From JARYGU01 sp033795365 (GTDB taxonomy: Bacteria; Pseudomonadota; Alphaproteobacteria; Rhizobiales; Rhizobiaceae), in the NCBI GenBank assembly GCA_033795365.1, contig JARYGU010000029.1, positions 1-52,020 on the forward strand: DNA of 52,020 nt, in the 5' to 3' direction. Within the stretch, counting starts at the first letter, position 1; the number at the start of each line of letters is the position of its first letter. The notes below the pieces were generated by a model that saw only the letters and a list, made by a program, of their open reading frames with translations, was not told the origin of the DNA and made no database searches. The translations under genes and the position numbers were made by a program. Shown in pieces: positions 38,479 to 49,612 of this stretch.

Positions 38479-39093
38479 TCACGTCTTCGGCAGGAGAGCG
38501 TCAAGCACGGCCGGGAGAACGTCGTTCAGAACATGATCGGGCATCTTCTTGCCTTCGATGCGGGAAAACTTGCCGTCGAGAACGAGATGGGCGAAACCGT
38601 GCACGGTCGACCAAAGGCCGAGAAGCAGCGGGTGAACGGCGGCATCGGACGGCTGGTCCTCGGACTGTGGGCGCAGGGCGTCGATCGTCCCGGCAAGCGC
38701 ATCCTTCGCCGCTCCGCCGGCCGCGAGAAGCCGCTCGTCATCGGCAACGAGCAGATCGTGGCGGAACATCAGATGGAAACGGCCGGGAAAGGCGAGGGCG
38801 AAGCGCACATAGCCTATGCCCTGTACCTTCAGCCGCTCGGCCGGCGAAAGTGGCGGAGCTGCCGGATCGATCGTGATATGGCGGGCCAGTTCCTCGAAAC
38901 CGAGGATCGCCACTTCGGTCAGGAGGCCGGCGGAACTGCCGAAATGATGGGCGGGGGCGGCAGGGGACACGCCGGCGCGGCGCGCAGCCTCCCGAAGCGT
39001 AAATCCCTCAAGGCCACGCTCGGCGAGGATCTCGTCCGTCGCGCGGATCAGCGCTTCGCGCAGGTCTCCATGGTGATAGCCCGTCCTCTCCAA
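38479..39093 (-). CDS. TetR/AcrR-family repressor
   Basis: The protein is 204 aa from a TTG at 39093. That start is supported by GAGGGAGA 7 bp upstream, and no ATG is suitably placed. The TetR DNA-binding domain reads YHHGDLREALIRATDEIL then FTLREAARRAGVSPAAPAHH and FGSSAGLLTEVA. The rest is a ligand-binding domain of the WHG/TetR_C_13 kind. It is divergent from a phospholipid methyltransferase gene, with a 19-bp imperfect palindrome between them, the likely operator. Confidence 0.85.
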   Translation of the reverse strand: MERTGYHHGDLREALIRATDEILAERGLEGFTLREAARRAGVSPAAPAHHFGSSAGLLTEVAILGFEELARHITIDPAAPPLSPAERLKVQGIGYVRFALAFPGRFHLMFRHDLLVADDERLLAAGGAAKDALAGTIDALRPQSEDQPSDAAVHPLLLGLWSTVHGFAHLVLDGKFSRIEGKKMPDHVLNDVLPAVLDALLPKT

Positions 39094-39130
39094 TTCGTGA
39101 TCTCCCTCGCATTCTTCTTGCGATTCTCTA

Positions 39131-39149
39131 ATCTTTACATTGTACAGAT
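39131..39149. promoter_or_regulatory. Candidate TetR operator (19-bp palindrome)
   Basis: ATCTTTACATTGTACAGAT: eight of nine symmetric pairs match (ATCTnTACA / TGTAnAGAT). It lies midway between the divergent TetR and methyltransferase starts, 37 bp from the TetR TTG. Size and symmetry suit a TetR dimer. Confidence 0.65.
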
Positions 39150-39196
39150 ATTTGGCTAGCGTGTCACTTAACACCGTTAAGATCGATGGGGCGCCG

Positions 39197-39754
39197 ATGA
39201 CCACGGATGCATGCCGCTTTTTCTCCGCCTGGATGCAGGCGCCTCTTACCGTCGCATCCGTCCTGCCTTCGGGTAACGCACTGGCGCGGCTCATCGTTTC
39301 GGAGATCGCCGCGGAAACGGGGCCGGTGATCGAACTCGGCGTGGGGACCGGCGTCTTCACCCGGGCCCTCCTTCGCAAGGGCGTCAGCGAGAGCAGCCTG
39401 ACGCTGGTGGAAAGCACCGCCGAATTCGCGACCTTGCTCGGGATGCGGTTTCCCGCGGCGCGCGTGCTGTGCATCGATGCGGCCGATCTCGGGGAAAACC
39501 ATCCTCCGGCGCATGCGGGAGCCGCGGTGAGCGGATTGCCGCTCCTGTCGATGCGGGCGGAAAAGGTGGCCGCCATCCTTTCCGCAACATTCTCCCGGCT
39601 GCGTCCGGAAGGAGCTTTCTACCAGTTCACCTACGGCTTCCGCTGCCCCGTTCCCCGTGCGGTTCTCGATGACCAGGGCCTCGGCAGCGTGCGTATCGGC
39701 GGAACGTTCCGCAACCTGCCGCCCGCCGCGGTCTACCGCATCGCGCGGGCCTGA
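39197..39754 (+). CDS. PmtA-like phospholipid N-methyltransferase
   Basis: The protein is 185 aa. The SAM-binding motif I is VIELGVGTGVFTRALLRKGV near residue 43. It is preceded by CRFFSAWMQAPLTVASVLPS and followed by AAVSGLPLLSM, AFYQFTYGF and FRNLPPAAVYRIARA. These blocks match the rhizobial PmtA type (FFRSW, TVGSVMPTS, ISGVPMLN, QLTYG, RNIPP, from memory). PmtA methylates phosphatidylethanolamine toward phosphatidylcholine at the membrane. The ATG at 39197 has GATGGGG upstream. A divergent TetR control region suggests a specialised paralogue rather than the housekeeping enzyme. Confidence 0.75.
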   Translation: MTTDACRFFSAWMQAPLTVASVLPSGNALARLIVSEIAAETGPVIELGVGTGVFTRALLRKGVSESSLTLVESTAEFATLLGMRFPAARVLCIDAADLGENHPPAHAGAAVSGLPLLSMRAEKVAAILSATFSRLRPEGAFYQFTYGFRCPVPRAVLDDQGLGSVRIGGTFRNLPPAAVYRIARA

Positions 39755-39787
39755 AGGGTTTTCTCCGCCGCTCGTCGCTGCCACGAG

Positions 39788-39822
39788 CCAATGCCCCGGC
39801 GCCGGCGGGGCCGGGGCATTGG
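39788..39822. terminator. 13-bp perfect hairpin between pmtA-like gene and lysC
   Basis: CCAATGCCCCGGC (39788-39800) pairs perfectly with GCCGGGGCATTGG (39810-39822) around a nine-base loop. It is 34 bp after the methyltransferase stop. No T-tract, but very stable; it probably ends the upstream transcript before the core lysC gene. Confidence 0.65.
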
Positions 39823-39919
39823 CGCCATTGCGCCCTGCCCGCCGATCCGCTATGAGACGCCGCGACTTAGATAGCCGCGCGCGCGCTTGCGCGTGACATC
39901 CCAGTACCGGTAGACAGAT

Positions 39920-41194
39920 ATGGCACGCATCGTGATGAAATTCGGCGGAACCTCCGTCGCTGACCTAGACCGCATCCACAACGTTGCCCGCCATGTGAAA
40001 CGCGAGGTCGATGCCGGACACGAGGTGGCTGTGGTCGTCTCGGCCATGTCCGGCAAGACAAACGAGCTGGTCGGCTGGGTGCAGGGCATGCCGAAGGCGA
40101 CGGGCGCCAACTCGCCCTTCTACGATGCGCGGGAATACGATGCTATCGTCGCGTCGGGCGAGCAGGTGACCTCCGGGCTGCTTTCGATCGCGCTGCAGTC
40201 GATGGGCGTCAATGCCCGCTCCTGGCAGGGCTGGCAGATCCCGATCCGCACCGACAACGCGCATGGCGCGGCCCGCATCATGGAGATCGACGGCGGCGAG
40301 ATCGTCCGCCGCATGGGCGAGGGACAGGTGGCGGTCGTCGCCGGCTTCCAGGGACTTGGTCCGGACAACCGCATCGCCACCCTGGGGCGCGGCGGTTCGG
40401 ACACGTCGGCAGTCGCGATCGCAGCAGCGGTGAAAGCGGACCGCTGCGACATCTATACCGACGTCGATGGCGTCTATACGACCGATCCGCGTGTCGAACC
40501 GAAGGCGCGGCGCCTCAAGAAGATCGCTTTCGAGGAGATGCTGGAAATGGCATCTCTCGGTGCCAAGGTGCTGCAGGTGCGCTCGGTCGAGCTTGCCATG
40601 GTGCACAAGGTCCGCACCTTCGTGCGCTCCAGTTTCGAGGACCCCGATGCGCCGGGCATGGGCGACCTCCTGAACCCGCCCGGCACGCTGATTTGTGATG
40701 AGGAAGAGATCGTGGAACAGGAAGTCGTAACCGGCATCGCCTATGCCAAGGATGAAGCGCAGATCTCGCTCCGTCGCGTCGCCGACCGGCCGGGCGTCTC
40801 AGCCGCGATCTTCGGCCCGCTCGCCGAAAGCCATATCAATGTCGACATGATCGTCCAGAACATTTCCGAGGACGGTTCCAAGACCGACATGACCTTCACG
40901 GTGCCTTCGGGCGATGTCGACAAGGCGCTCCGGGTTCTGGAAGGCGCCAAGGAAAAGGTCGGCTTCGACGTGATCCAGCACGAATCAGGGCTGGTCAAGG
41001 TGTCGGTCATCGGCATCGGCATGCGCAGCCATGCCGGCGTGGCGGCGTCCGCTTTCAAGGCACTTGCCGAAAAAGGCATCAACATCAAGGCGATCACCAC
41101 CTCGGAAATCAAGATTTCCATCCTGATCGACGGTGCATATGCGGAACTCGCCGTGAGGACTTTGCATTCCGTCTACGGTCTGGATAAGAAGTAA
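39920..41194 (+). CDS. lysC: Aspartate kinase
   Basis: The protein is 424 aa, cytoplasmic. MKFGGTSVADLDRI opens the kinase domain, with VVVSAMSGKTNELVG and LGRGGSDTSAVAIAAA for the ATP and aspartate sites and YTDVDGVYTTDPR. Two C-terminal ACT domains (about 265-424; VSVIGIGMRSHAGVAA, TTSEIKISILID) bind the feedback inhibitors lysine and threonine. It makes aspartyl phosphate, the first step to lysine, threonine, methionine and diaminopimelate. The gene order lysC-ptsP-prfA is conserved in Rhizobiales. The ATG at 39920 has only a weak ribosome site. Confidence 0.96.
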   Translation: MARIVMKFGGTSVADLDRIHNVARHVKREVDAGHEVAVVVSAMSGKTNELVGWVQGMPKATGANSPFYDAREYDAIVASGEQVTSGLLSIALQSMGVNARSWQGWQIPIRTDNAHGAARIMEIDGGEIVRRMGEGQVAVVAGFQGLGPDNRIATLGRGGSDTSAVAIAAAVKADRCDIYTDVDGVYTTDPRVEPKARRLKKIAFEEMLEMASLGAKVLQVRSVELAMVHKVRTFVRSSFEDPDAPGMGDLLNPPGTLICDEEEIVEQEVVTGIAYAKDEAQISLRRVADRPGVSAAIFGPLAESHINVDMIVQNISEDGSKTDMTFTVPSGDVDKALRVLEGAKEKVGFDVIQHESGLVKVSVIGIGMRSHAGVAASAFKALAEKGINIKAITTSEIKISILIDGAYAELAVRTLHSVYGLDKK

Positions 41195-41223
41195 GTCTCC
41201 GGATTCTCCGGCGCCTGTTTCAT

Positions 41224-41246
41224 CACCGGTGCCGGCGGCGCCGGTG
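41224..41246. terminator. GC hairpin between lysC and ptsP
   Basis: CACCGGTGCC (41224-41233) pairs with GGCGCCGGTG (41237-41246), all ten pairs counting one G-T, with loop GGC. It is in the 83-bp lysC-ptsP gap. No T-tract is present, so it may attenuate rather than stop transcription. Confidence 0.5.
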
Positions 41247-41277
41247 GGGATCGTCCAATTTCGGGAGACGTTACGCG

Positions 41278-43545
41278 ATGAGAGACCTCTCCGCGGGTCC
41301 GCGCGTTCTTCTCAAGCGGCTGCGCGAATTGATGGCGGAGCCGCTGGAGCCGCAGGAGCGCCTTGACCAGATCGTGCGCCAGATCGCGAGCAATATGGTC
41401 GCGGAGGTGTGTTCGGTCTATGTGCTGCGGTCCGACGGCGTGCTCGAGCTCTATGCCACCGAGGGCCTCAATCCCGGCGCCGTCCACCTCGCGCAACTGA
41501 AGATGGGGCAGGGCCTCGTCGGCACGATCGCGGCTTCTGCCCGACCGCTCAACCTTTCCGACGCGCAGTCGCATCCGGCCTTCACTTATCTGCCGGAGAC
41601 CGGCGAAGAGATCTACCATTCCTTCCTCGGCGTGCCGATCCTGCGCACAGGGCGCGCGCTCGGCGTTCTCGTCGTGCAGAACAAGGCGAGCCGCAACTAT
41701 CGCGAGGACGAGGTCGAGGCGCTCGAAACCACCGCGATGGTCATCGCCGAGATGGTGGCGACGGGCGAGCTGAAGAAGCTCACCAAGCCCGGCCTCGAAC
41801 TCGACCTTTCCCGCCCGGTGACGATCGACGGGGCGAGCTTCAGCGAAGGCATCGGGCTCGGTTATGTCGTGCTGCACGAGCCGCGCATCGTCGTGACCAA
41901 TCTGCTCAACGAGGATTCCGAGCACGAGCTCGGACGGCTTGCCGAGGCGCTGGGATCGCTGCGCATCTCGATCGACGACATGCTGTCGCGCCGCGACGTT
42001 TCCATGGAAGGCGAGCACCGCGAAGTGCTGGAGACCTACCGGATGTTCGCGCACGACCGCGGCTGGGTGAGAAAGCTCGAAGAGGCGATCCGCAACGGCC
42101 TGACGGCGGAAGCGGCGGTGGAGCGCGTGCAGAGCGAGACGAAGGCGCGGATGATCCGGCTGACCGACCCCTATCTGCGCGAGCGCATGCACGATTTCGA
42201 CGACCTCGCCAACCGGCTCTTGCGGCAACTGACCGGCTACGGCGCGAAGCTTTCGGGCGGCTCGTTCCCCGCTGACGCCATCGTCGTGGCGCGGGCCATG
42301 GGGGCTGCCGAACTGCTCGATTATCCGCGCGAGAACGTGCGCGGCCTCGTGCTGGAGGACGGCGCGGTGACGAGCCATGTGGTGATCGTCGCGCGCGCCA
42401 TGGGCATTCCGGTCGTCGGCCAGGCGCCCGGCGTGGTGGCGCTTGCGGAAAACGGCGATCCCGTGATCATCGACGGCGACGATGCGCGGGTGCATCTGCG
42501 CCCCGTGCAGGACCTGCAGCGCTCCTACGAGGAGAAGGTCCGTTTCCGGGCCCGCCGGCAGGAGCAGTACCGGGCGCTGCGGGCGGTCGAACCCGTGACG
42601 AAGGACGGCAAGGCAATCAATCTGCAGATGAACGCCGGCCTGCTCGTCGACCTGCCGCATCTCAACGAATCGGGCGCATCGGGCATCGGGCTCTTCCGCA
42701 CTGAATTGCAGTTCATGATCGCCTCGACCATGCCGAAGGCGGAGGAGCAGGAAGCGTTCTATCGCAGCGTGCTGAAGCAGGCGGCCGGCCGGCCGGTGAC
42801 CTTCCGCACGCTCGATATCGGCGGCGACAAGGTGGTTCCCTATTTCCGCGCGACGGAAGAGGAGAACCCGGCTCTCGGCTGGCGGGCGATCCGGCTTTCG
42901 CTCGATCGGCCGGGGCTGCTGAGGACTCAACTGCGGGCGATGCTGCGCGCCACGGCCGGCGCCGAACTCAGGCTGATGCTGCCGATGGTGACCGAGGTCT
43001 CGGAGCTGAGGGACGTGCGGGAACTGCTGCAAAAGGAAATCCAGCGGCAGTCGAAGCTCGGCGAGCAGCTGCCGCGCAAGCTGCAGTTCGGCGCGATGCT
43101 GGAAGTGCCGGCGCTGCTGTGGCAGCTCGACGAATTGATGACGGAGGTCGATTTTGTCTCCGTAGGCTCCAACGATCTCTTCCAGTTCGCGATGGCGGTG
43201 GACCGCGGCAATGCGCGCGTCTCCGACCGTTTCGACACGCTCGGGCGGCCGTTCCTGCGCATCCTGCGCGACATCGTGCAGGCCGGCATCCGCAACGACA
43301 CTTCCGTGACGCTTTGCGGGGAAATGGCGAGCAAGCCGATCTCCGCCATGGCGCTGCTCGGAATCGGCTTCCGCTCCGTCTCGATGTCGCCGACGGCGAT
43401 CGGGCCGGTGAAGTCGATGCTGCTCGCGCTCGACGTGGAAAAGCTGGCGGCCGTCTTGATACCTGCGCTCGAAGACACCAAATCCGGCGCATCCGTCCGT
43501 GAAATCCTGGCGCAGTTCGCAGCCGAGCACGGCATCCCTCTTTAG
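41278..43545 (+). CDS. ptsP: PTS-Ntr enzyme I (phosphoenolpyruvate-protein phosphotransferase)
   Basis: The protein is 755 aa. An N-terminal GAF domain (about 20-165; ETGEEIYHSFLGVPILRTGR) that responds to glutamine/alpha-ketoglutarate is followed by the PEP-utilising enzyme I module. The phosphorylated histidine is His367 (GAVTSHVVIVARAMGIP). NESGASGIGLFRTELQFM and FRTLDIGGDKVVPYFR form the PEP site, and GSNDLFQFAMAVDRGN is near the end. It starts the NPr-EIIA(Ntr) phosphorelay that tunes nitrogen and potassium metabolism. The ATG at 41278 is used. Confidence 0.95.
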   Translation: MRDLSAGPRVLLKRLRELMAEPLEPQERLDQIVRQIASNMVAEVCSVYVLRSDGVLELYATEGLNPGAVHLAQLKMGQGLVGTIAASARPLNLSDAQSHPAFTYLPETGEEIYHSFLGVPILRTGRALGVLVVQNKASRNYREDEVEALETTAMVIAEMVATGELKKLTKPGLELDLSRPVTIDGASFSEGIGLGYVVLHEPRIVVTNLLNEDSEHELGRLAEALGSLRISIDDMLSRRDVSMEGEHREVLETYRMFAHDRGWVRKLEEAIRNGLTAEAAVERVQSETKARMIRLTDPYLRERMHDFDDLANRLLRQLTGYGAKLSGGSFPADAIVVARAMGAAELLDYPRENVRGLVLEDGAVTSHVVIVARAMGIPVVGQAPGVVALAENGDPVIIDGDDARVHLRPVQDLQRSYEEKVRFRARRQEQYRALRAVEPVTKDGKAINLQMNAGLLVDLPHLNESGASGIGLFRTELQFMIASTMPKAEEQEAFYRSVLKQAAGRPVTFRTLDIGGDKVVPYFRATEEENPALGWRAIRLSLDRPGLLRTQLRAMLRATAGAELRLMLPMVTEVSELRDVRELLQKEIQRQSKLGEQLPRKLQFGAMLEVPALLWQLDELMTEVDFVSVGSNDLFQFAMAVDRGNARVSDRFDTLGRPFLRILRDIVQAGIRNDTSVTLCGEMASKPISAMALLGIGFRSVSMSPTAIGPVKSMLLALDVEKLAAVLIPALEDTKSGASVREILAQFAAEHGIPL

Positions 43546-43568
43546 GCATTTACCAGTTGGAGTGAACG

Positions 43569-44654
43569 GTGGCGAAGCTTCCGGTTGAAAAGATGCGCGA
43601 ACTCGAACGCCGTTTCGGCGAGATCGAGGCGCGCATGTCGGCGGGGCCGGATTCGGAGACCTATGTGCGGCTGGCGTCGGAATATTCCGAACTGCAGCCG
43701 GTGGTGACCAAGATCCGCGAATATCAGAAGACGCTTTCGGAGATCGCCGATCTCGAGGCGCTCACTTCCGACAAGGCGACGGACCGCGAGATGCGCGAGC
43801 TTGCGGAGACGGAACTGCCGGAGACGAAGGAACGTCTGGAAAAGCTCGAAGGCGACATGCAGATCCTGCTTTTGCCGAAGGATGCGGCGGACGAGAAGAG
43901 CGCGATCCTGGAAATCCGCGCGGGGACCGGCGGCTCGGAAGCCGCGCTCTTTGCGGGCGATCTCTTCCGCATGTACGAGCGCTTCGCCGCCGCCAACGGC
44001 TGGAAGGTCGAGGTGCTTTCGGCAAGCGAGGGCGAGGCGGGCGGCTACAAGGAAATCATCGCGACGATCTCCGGGCGCGGCGTCTTCGCCAAGCTGAAGT
44101 TCGAATCGGGCGTGCACCGGGTGCAGCGCGTGCCGGAGACGGAGGCAAGCGGGCGCATCCATACTTCGGCGGCGACGGTCGCGGTGCTGCCGGAGGCGGA
44201 GGAGATCGACATCGAGATCCGCAACGAAGACATCCGCATCGATACGATGCGCTCCTCAGGCGCGGGCGGCCAGCACGTCAACACCACCGATTCGGCCGTT
44301 CGCATCACCCATCTGCCGACCGGCATCGTCGTCACGAGCTCGGAAAAGTCCCAGCACCAGAACCGGGCCAAGGCGATGCAGGTGCTGCGCTCGCGGCTCT
44401 ACGACATGGAGCGGCAGAAGGCCGACAGCGAGCGCTCCGCCGACCGCAAGAGCCAGGTCGGCTCCGGCGACCGCTCCGAGCGTATCCGCACCTACAATTT
44501 CCCGCAGGGACGGGTGACCGACCACCGCATCAACCTGACGCTCTACAAGCTCGACCGGATGATGGAAGGCGAGATCGACGAAGTGGTCGATGCGCTGCTT
44601 GCCGACTATCAGGCGGGGCAGCTCGCGCAGCTTGGCGAACAGGGCGGCCCATGA
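43569..44654 (+). CDS. prfA: Peptide chain release factor 1
   Basis: The protein is 361 aa from a GTG at 43569 with GGAG 6 bp upstream. The GGQ peptidyl-tRNA hydrolysis motif is at 233-235 (GAGGQHVN), and the PxT-type stop-codon recognition loop reads RVPETEASGRIHTSA. RF1 reads UAA and UAG and frees the finished protein. It overlaps the next gene, prmC, by 4 bp; PrmC methylates the GGQ glutamine, so enzyme and substrate are coupled. Confidence 0.96.
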   Translation: MAKLPVEKMRELERRFGEIEARMSAGPDSETYVRLASEYSELQPVVTKIREYQKTLSEIADLEALTSDKATDREMRELAETELPETKERLEKLEGDMQILLLPKDAADEKSAILEIRAGTGGSEAALFAGDLFRMYERFAAANGWKVEVLSASEGEAGGYKEIIATISGRGVFAKLKFESGVHRVQRVPETEASGRIHTSAATVAVLPEAEEIDIEIRNEDIRIDTMRSSGAGGQHVNTTDSAVRITHLPTGIVVTSSEKSQHQNRAKAMQVLRSRLYDMERQKADSERSADRKSQVGSGDRSERIRTYNFPQGRVTDHRINLTLYKLDRMMEGEIDEVVDALLADYQAGQLAQLGEQGGP

Positions 44655-45517
44655 TCGCCGCTACGCTCTCAGCCGCCGTCTCAGACGTCCGCCGCCGTCT
44701 TGCGGCGGGCGGCATCGCCGAGGCGGCGCGCGAGGCCCGACTCCTGATCGGCGGGCTGCTAGATCTCGACGGCACGGCGTTCATAACGGATGGTTCGCGG
44801 GTGCTGACGGAGGAGGAGGCGAGCCGGATCGATGACGCAATTTGTCGCAGGCTGGCGCACGAACCGGTCTACCGGATACTCGGAAAGCGGCCGTTCTTCG
44901 GGCTGACGCTGACGCTATCGCCGGAGACGCTGGAGCCGCGGCCGGATACGGAGATCCTGGTGGAGCGCCTGATCCCGCCGGCACAAGGGATCGTCGCGCG
45001 AAACGGCACATGCCGGGTGCTCGATCTCGGCACGGGAACGGGTGCGATCTGCCTGGCGCTGATCGACGCGGTTTCGGGCGTTACGGGCGTCGGGGCAGAT
45101 ATTTCCGCCGGGGCTCTTGAAACCGCGAGACGCAATGCCGATCTCAATGGCATGTCGGAACGATTTAAAACCGTCGAAAGCGACTGGTTTTCCGCCATTG
45201 ATGGCCAGTTCGACATCATTACGTCAAATCCGCCCTATATAGTCTCTTCCGTCGTGGATACGCTTGCGGAAGAAGTTCGGCGGTACGATCCCCGGCTTGC
45301 GCTGGACGGCGGCCCCGACGGGCTCGACGCCTACCGGCACATAGCGGCGGGAGCCGGCGCCTTTCTGAAAAAGGCCGGTTTTCTCGCATTCGAGATCGGA
45401 TACGACCAGAAAGAGGCGGTCATCGACATTCTTCGAAAGGAAGGCTATGGCCTCAACGATGAGGCCCGCGATCTCGGCGGCAACGATCGCGCTTTGATCT
45501 TTCAGGCAGAGGCCTGA
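44651..45517 (+). CDS. prmC: Release factor glutamine methyltransferase PrmC
   Basis: The protein is 288 aa. An N-terminal helical domain (about 1-75) is followed by a Rossmann methyltransferase with VLDLGTGTGAICLAL (motif I) and NPPY at 193-196, the hallmark for amide-nitrogen methylation. RPDTEILVE is also conserved. It uses SAM to methylate the GGQ glutamine of RF1 and RF2. Its ATG overlaps the prfA stop. Confidence 0.95.
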   Translation: MIAATLSAAVSDVRRRLAAGGIAEAAREARLLIGGLLDLDGTAFITDGSRVLTEEEASRIDDAICRRLAHEPVYRILGKRPFFGLTLTLSPETLEPRPDTEILVERLIPPAQGIVARNGTCRVLDLGTGTGAICLALIDAVSGVTGVGADISAGALETARRNADLNGMSERFKTVESDWFSAIDGQFDIITSNPPYIVSSVVDTLAEEVRRYDPRLALDGGPDGLDAYRHIAAGAGAFLKKAGFLAFEIGYDQKEAVIDILRKEGYGLNDEARDLGGNDRALIFQAEA

Positions 45518-45847
45518 AGTTGCAGCCGCCAGACAGGTTCTTTCACCGCTCTGAAGAAAAGGCTTGGAATCATCCACGAAGCGGGCTAGGTTGCGATCAC
45601 GCACTGGGCAAGAGGTCATGCACTACAGATTCGCTCTGGCATGACCCGATCGCGGGGGTTGCTCTCTCAGCAGAGTCGCTAGGATTGAAGACTGCCTTGT
45701 GCGGGTACCTGTTCATTTAACGTCTTATGGCGACAGGACCACCTATCGGCGTGGTTCGACGCACGATAAGGACTGCTTGATCCGGCGCGTCCCGGTCAGG
45801 AGCGCAGACACATGATCATCAAGACGCGATTTTAGGTGAGTGGAAAT
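45518..45847 (+). other. Intergenic region before the DUF4167 gene; no gene recognised
   Basis: About 330 bp between prmC and the DUF4167 gene, less GC-rich than its flanks. I see no tRNA, no terminator and no conserved protein; a 66-codon frame at 45520-45720 has no family features. It presumably holds the promoter and a long leader for the downstream gene, but no clear -35/-10 pair stood out. Confidence 0.5.
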
Positions 45848-46543
45848 ATGAGGCCAGGACAGCAAAACAAGCGCGGCCGCGGGCGTAACAACAACAATAG
45901 CAACAACAATAACAACAATAACCACCGCAAAGGCGGCAACCCCTTGACGCGGACCTACGACAGCTCCGGTCCGGACGTTAAGATCAGGGGTACGGCGCAG
46001 CATATCGCCGAGAAGTATTCGGCTCTGGCAAGAGACGCGCAGAGCTCCGGCGATCGGGTCATTGCCGAGAATTACCTGCAGCATGCCGAGCATTACAACC
46101 GCATCATTGCCGCCGCACAGGCGCAGATGCAGGACCGCTTCCAGCGCGACGAACGCACCGACTACAACGACCGCGGCGATTTCAACGACCGCGACGGCTT
46201 CGAGCGGGATCAGGACGACATGGATTCCTCCCCGGCCGAAGAGCCTGCGGTTGCCGCCGCGCCGGCAGCACCCGAGCCCAGACGCGCGCCCGTTGCCGCG
46301 CCGGTCGTGGAAGAGCCGGTGGTGGACGGAACGGGACCGCAGCCGGTGATCGAAGGTACGCCTGCGGAAGTCTCGCTCGAGGAAGAGGCACCGGCTTCGG
46401 CGCCGCGCCAGACCCGCCGCCGCACTGCCGCCCGCCCGCGCAGACCGCGCCGGGGAGAGGGTGCACAGGCAGGAGAGGACGGCGCAGAGGCGCCGGCAGC
46501 CAAGAGCGGCGATCCCGCCGTTCTGGAAGCGGCCTCCGAATAA
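45848..46543 (+). CDS. DUF4167 protein with Asn-rich N-terminus
   Basis: The protein is 231 aa. MRPGQQNKRGRGRN leads into a polyasparagine run (residues about 14-26, AAC/AAT repeats). The conserved DUF4167 block follows: YDSSGPDVKIRGTAQHIAEK, then YSALARDAQSSGDRVIAENY and LQHAEHYNRI. The rest is disordered, acidic and then Arg/Ala/Pro-rich (TRRRTAARPRRPRR). The basic N-terminus and low-complexity tail suggest an RNA- or ribosome-associated role, which is inference. The ATG at 45848 fits the family start; a GTG at 45836 is possible. Confidence 0.88.
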   Translation: MRPGQQNKRGRGRNNNNSNNNNNNNHRKGGNPLTRTYDSSGPDVKIRGTAQHIAEKYSALARDAQSSGDRVIAENYLQHAEHYNRIIAAAQAQMQDRFQRDERTDYNDRGDFNDRDGFERDQDDMDSSPAEEPAVAAAPAAPEPRRAPVAAPVVEEPVVDGTGPQPVIEGTPAEVSLEEEAPASAPRQTRRRTAARPRRPRRGEGAQAGEDGAEAPAAKSGDPAVLEAASE

Positions 46544-46565
46544 TCCGCAATATCTTGGATACTCC

Positions 46566-46593
46566 AAAACCCGGCCTTCACGGCCGGGTTTTT
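46566..46593 (+). terminator. Intrinsic terminator after the DUF4167 gene
   Basis: AAAACCCGGCC (46566-46576), loop TTCAC, GGCCGGGTTTTT (46582-46593). It has a GC stem with flanking A and T tracts, the classical rho-independent form, 22 bp after the stop codon. Confidence 0.92.
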
Positions 46594-46677
46594 CCGTTTG
46601 ATGCCGACTGCGCTGCACGTCCGCAAGACAAGGGATGCAGCGATAACTTTGAAATGCGCCTAATCCTTTCCCTGAAT

Positions 46678-46698
46678 CGATTCCGATTTACGGAATCG
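46678..46698. repeat. 8-bp perfect inverted repeat upstream of clpB
   Basis: CGATTCCG (46678-46685), ATTTA, CGGAATCG (46691-46698). It stands alone about 70 bp upstream of the candidate heat-shock promoter. It could be an operator or a member of a small dispersed palindrome family; I saw no second copy here. Confidence 0.5.
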
Positions 46699-46767
46699 TG
46701 CAATCGTCAGTGGCGAGGAGCGGATGCGCCCACGGAAAAAAGATCGCCGGCGTCCCCCTCCGCATCC

Positions 46768-46796
46768 CTTTAATTTTTCGGCCGATCCTCCCATAT
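46768..46796 (+). promoter_or_regulatory. Probable RpoH (sigma-32) promoter of clpB
   Basis: CTTTAA (46768-46773, preceded by CC) and CCCATAT (46790-46796) are separated by 16 bp. They resemble the heat-shock consensus CTTGAA ... CCCCATnT, with one change in the -35. It lies about 128 bp before the clpB ATG, and ClpB is a classic RpoH target. Confidence 0.6.
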
Positions 46797-46923
46797 TCCC
46801 TTCGAACGTCTGACTCGGCACAAGGCCGGTCACGTATCAATGACAGGCTTGCCTTTGAGGGAGCCTGATCCTGAACCGTCGAGCGGTGCCGCAACGGGCC
46901 GTTCGAGAGATGGAGGTAGCCGA

Positions 46924-49530
<2,607 letters not shown>

Positions 49531-49554
49531 TCCGGTTTAGCGATCGGCATGCAA

Positions 49555-49583
49555 TAGCGCGCGAAAAAGCTTTTCGCGCGCTA
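49555..49583. terminator. Bidirectional terminator between clpB and the M23 peptidase gene
   Basis: TAGCGCGCGAAAA (49555-49567) pairs perfectly with TTTTCGCGCGCTA (49571-49583) around AGC. The A and T tracts are part of the stem on both strands, so it can end both convergent genes. Confidence 0.85.
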
Positions 49584-49612
49584 CTTCCATCAGGAGCTAC
49601 GGATCGGATGCG

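Noticed and set aside
39755..39919. A lysine riboswitch or leader peptide for lysC
   Set aside because: The gap is short and contains one simple hairpin only; no lysine-riboswitch core is visible.
41173..43530. A 785-codon minus-strand frame opposite ptsP
   Set aside because: Shadow; ptsP on the plus strand is complete and in conserved gene order.
45520..45720. A 66-codon frame in the prmC-DUF4167 gap
   Set aside because: No family features and no good ribosome site; composition is not protein-like.
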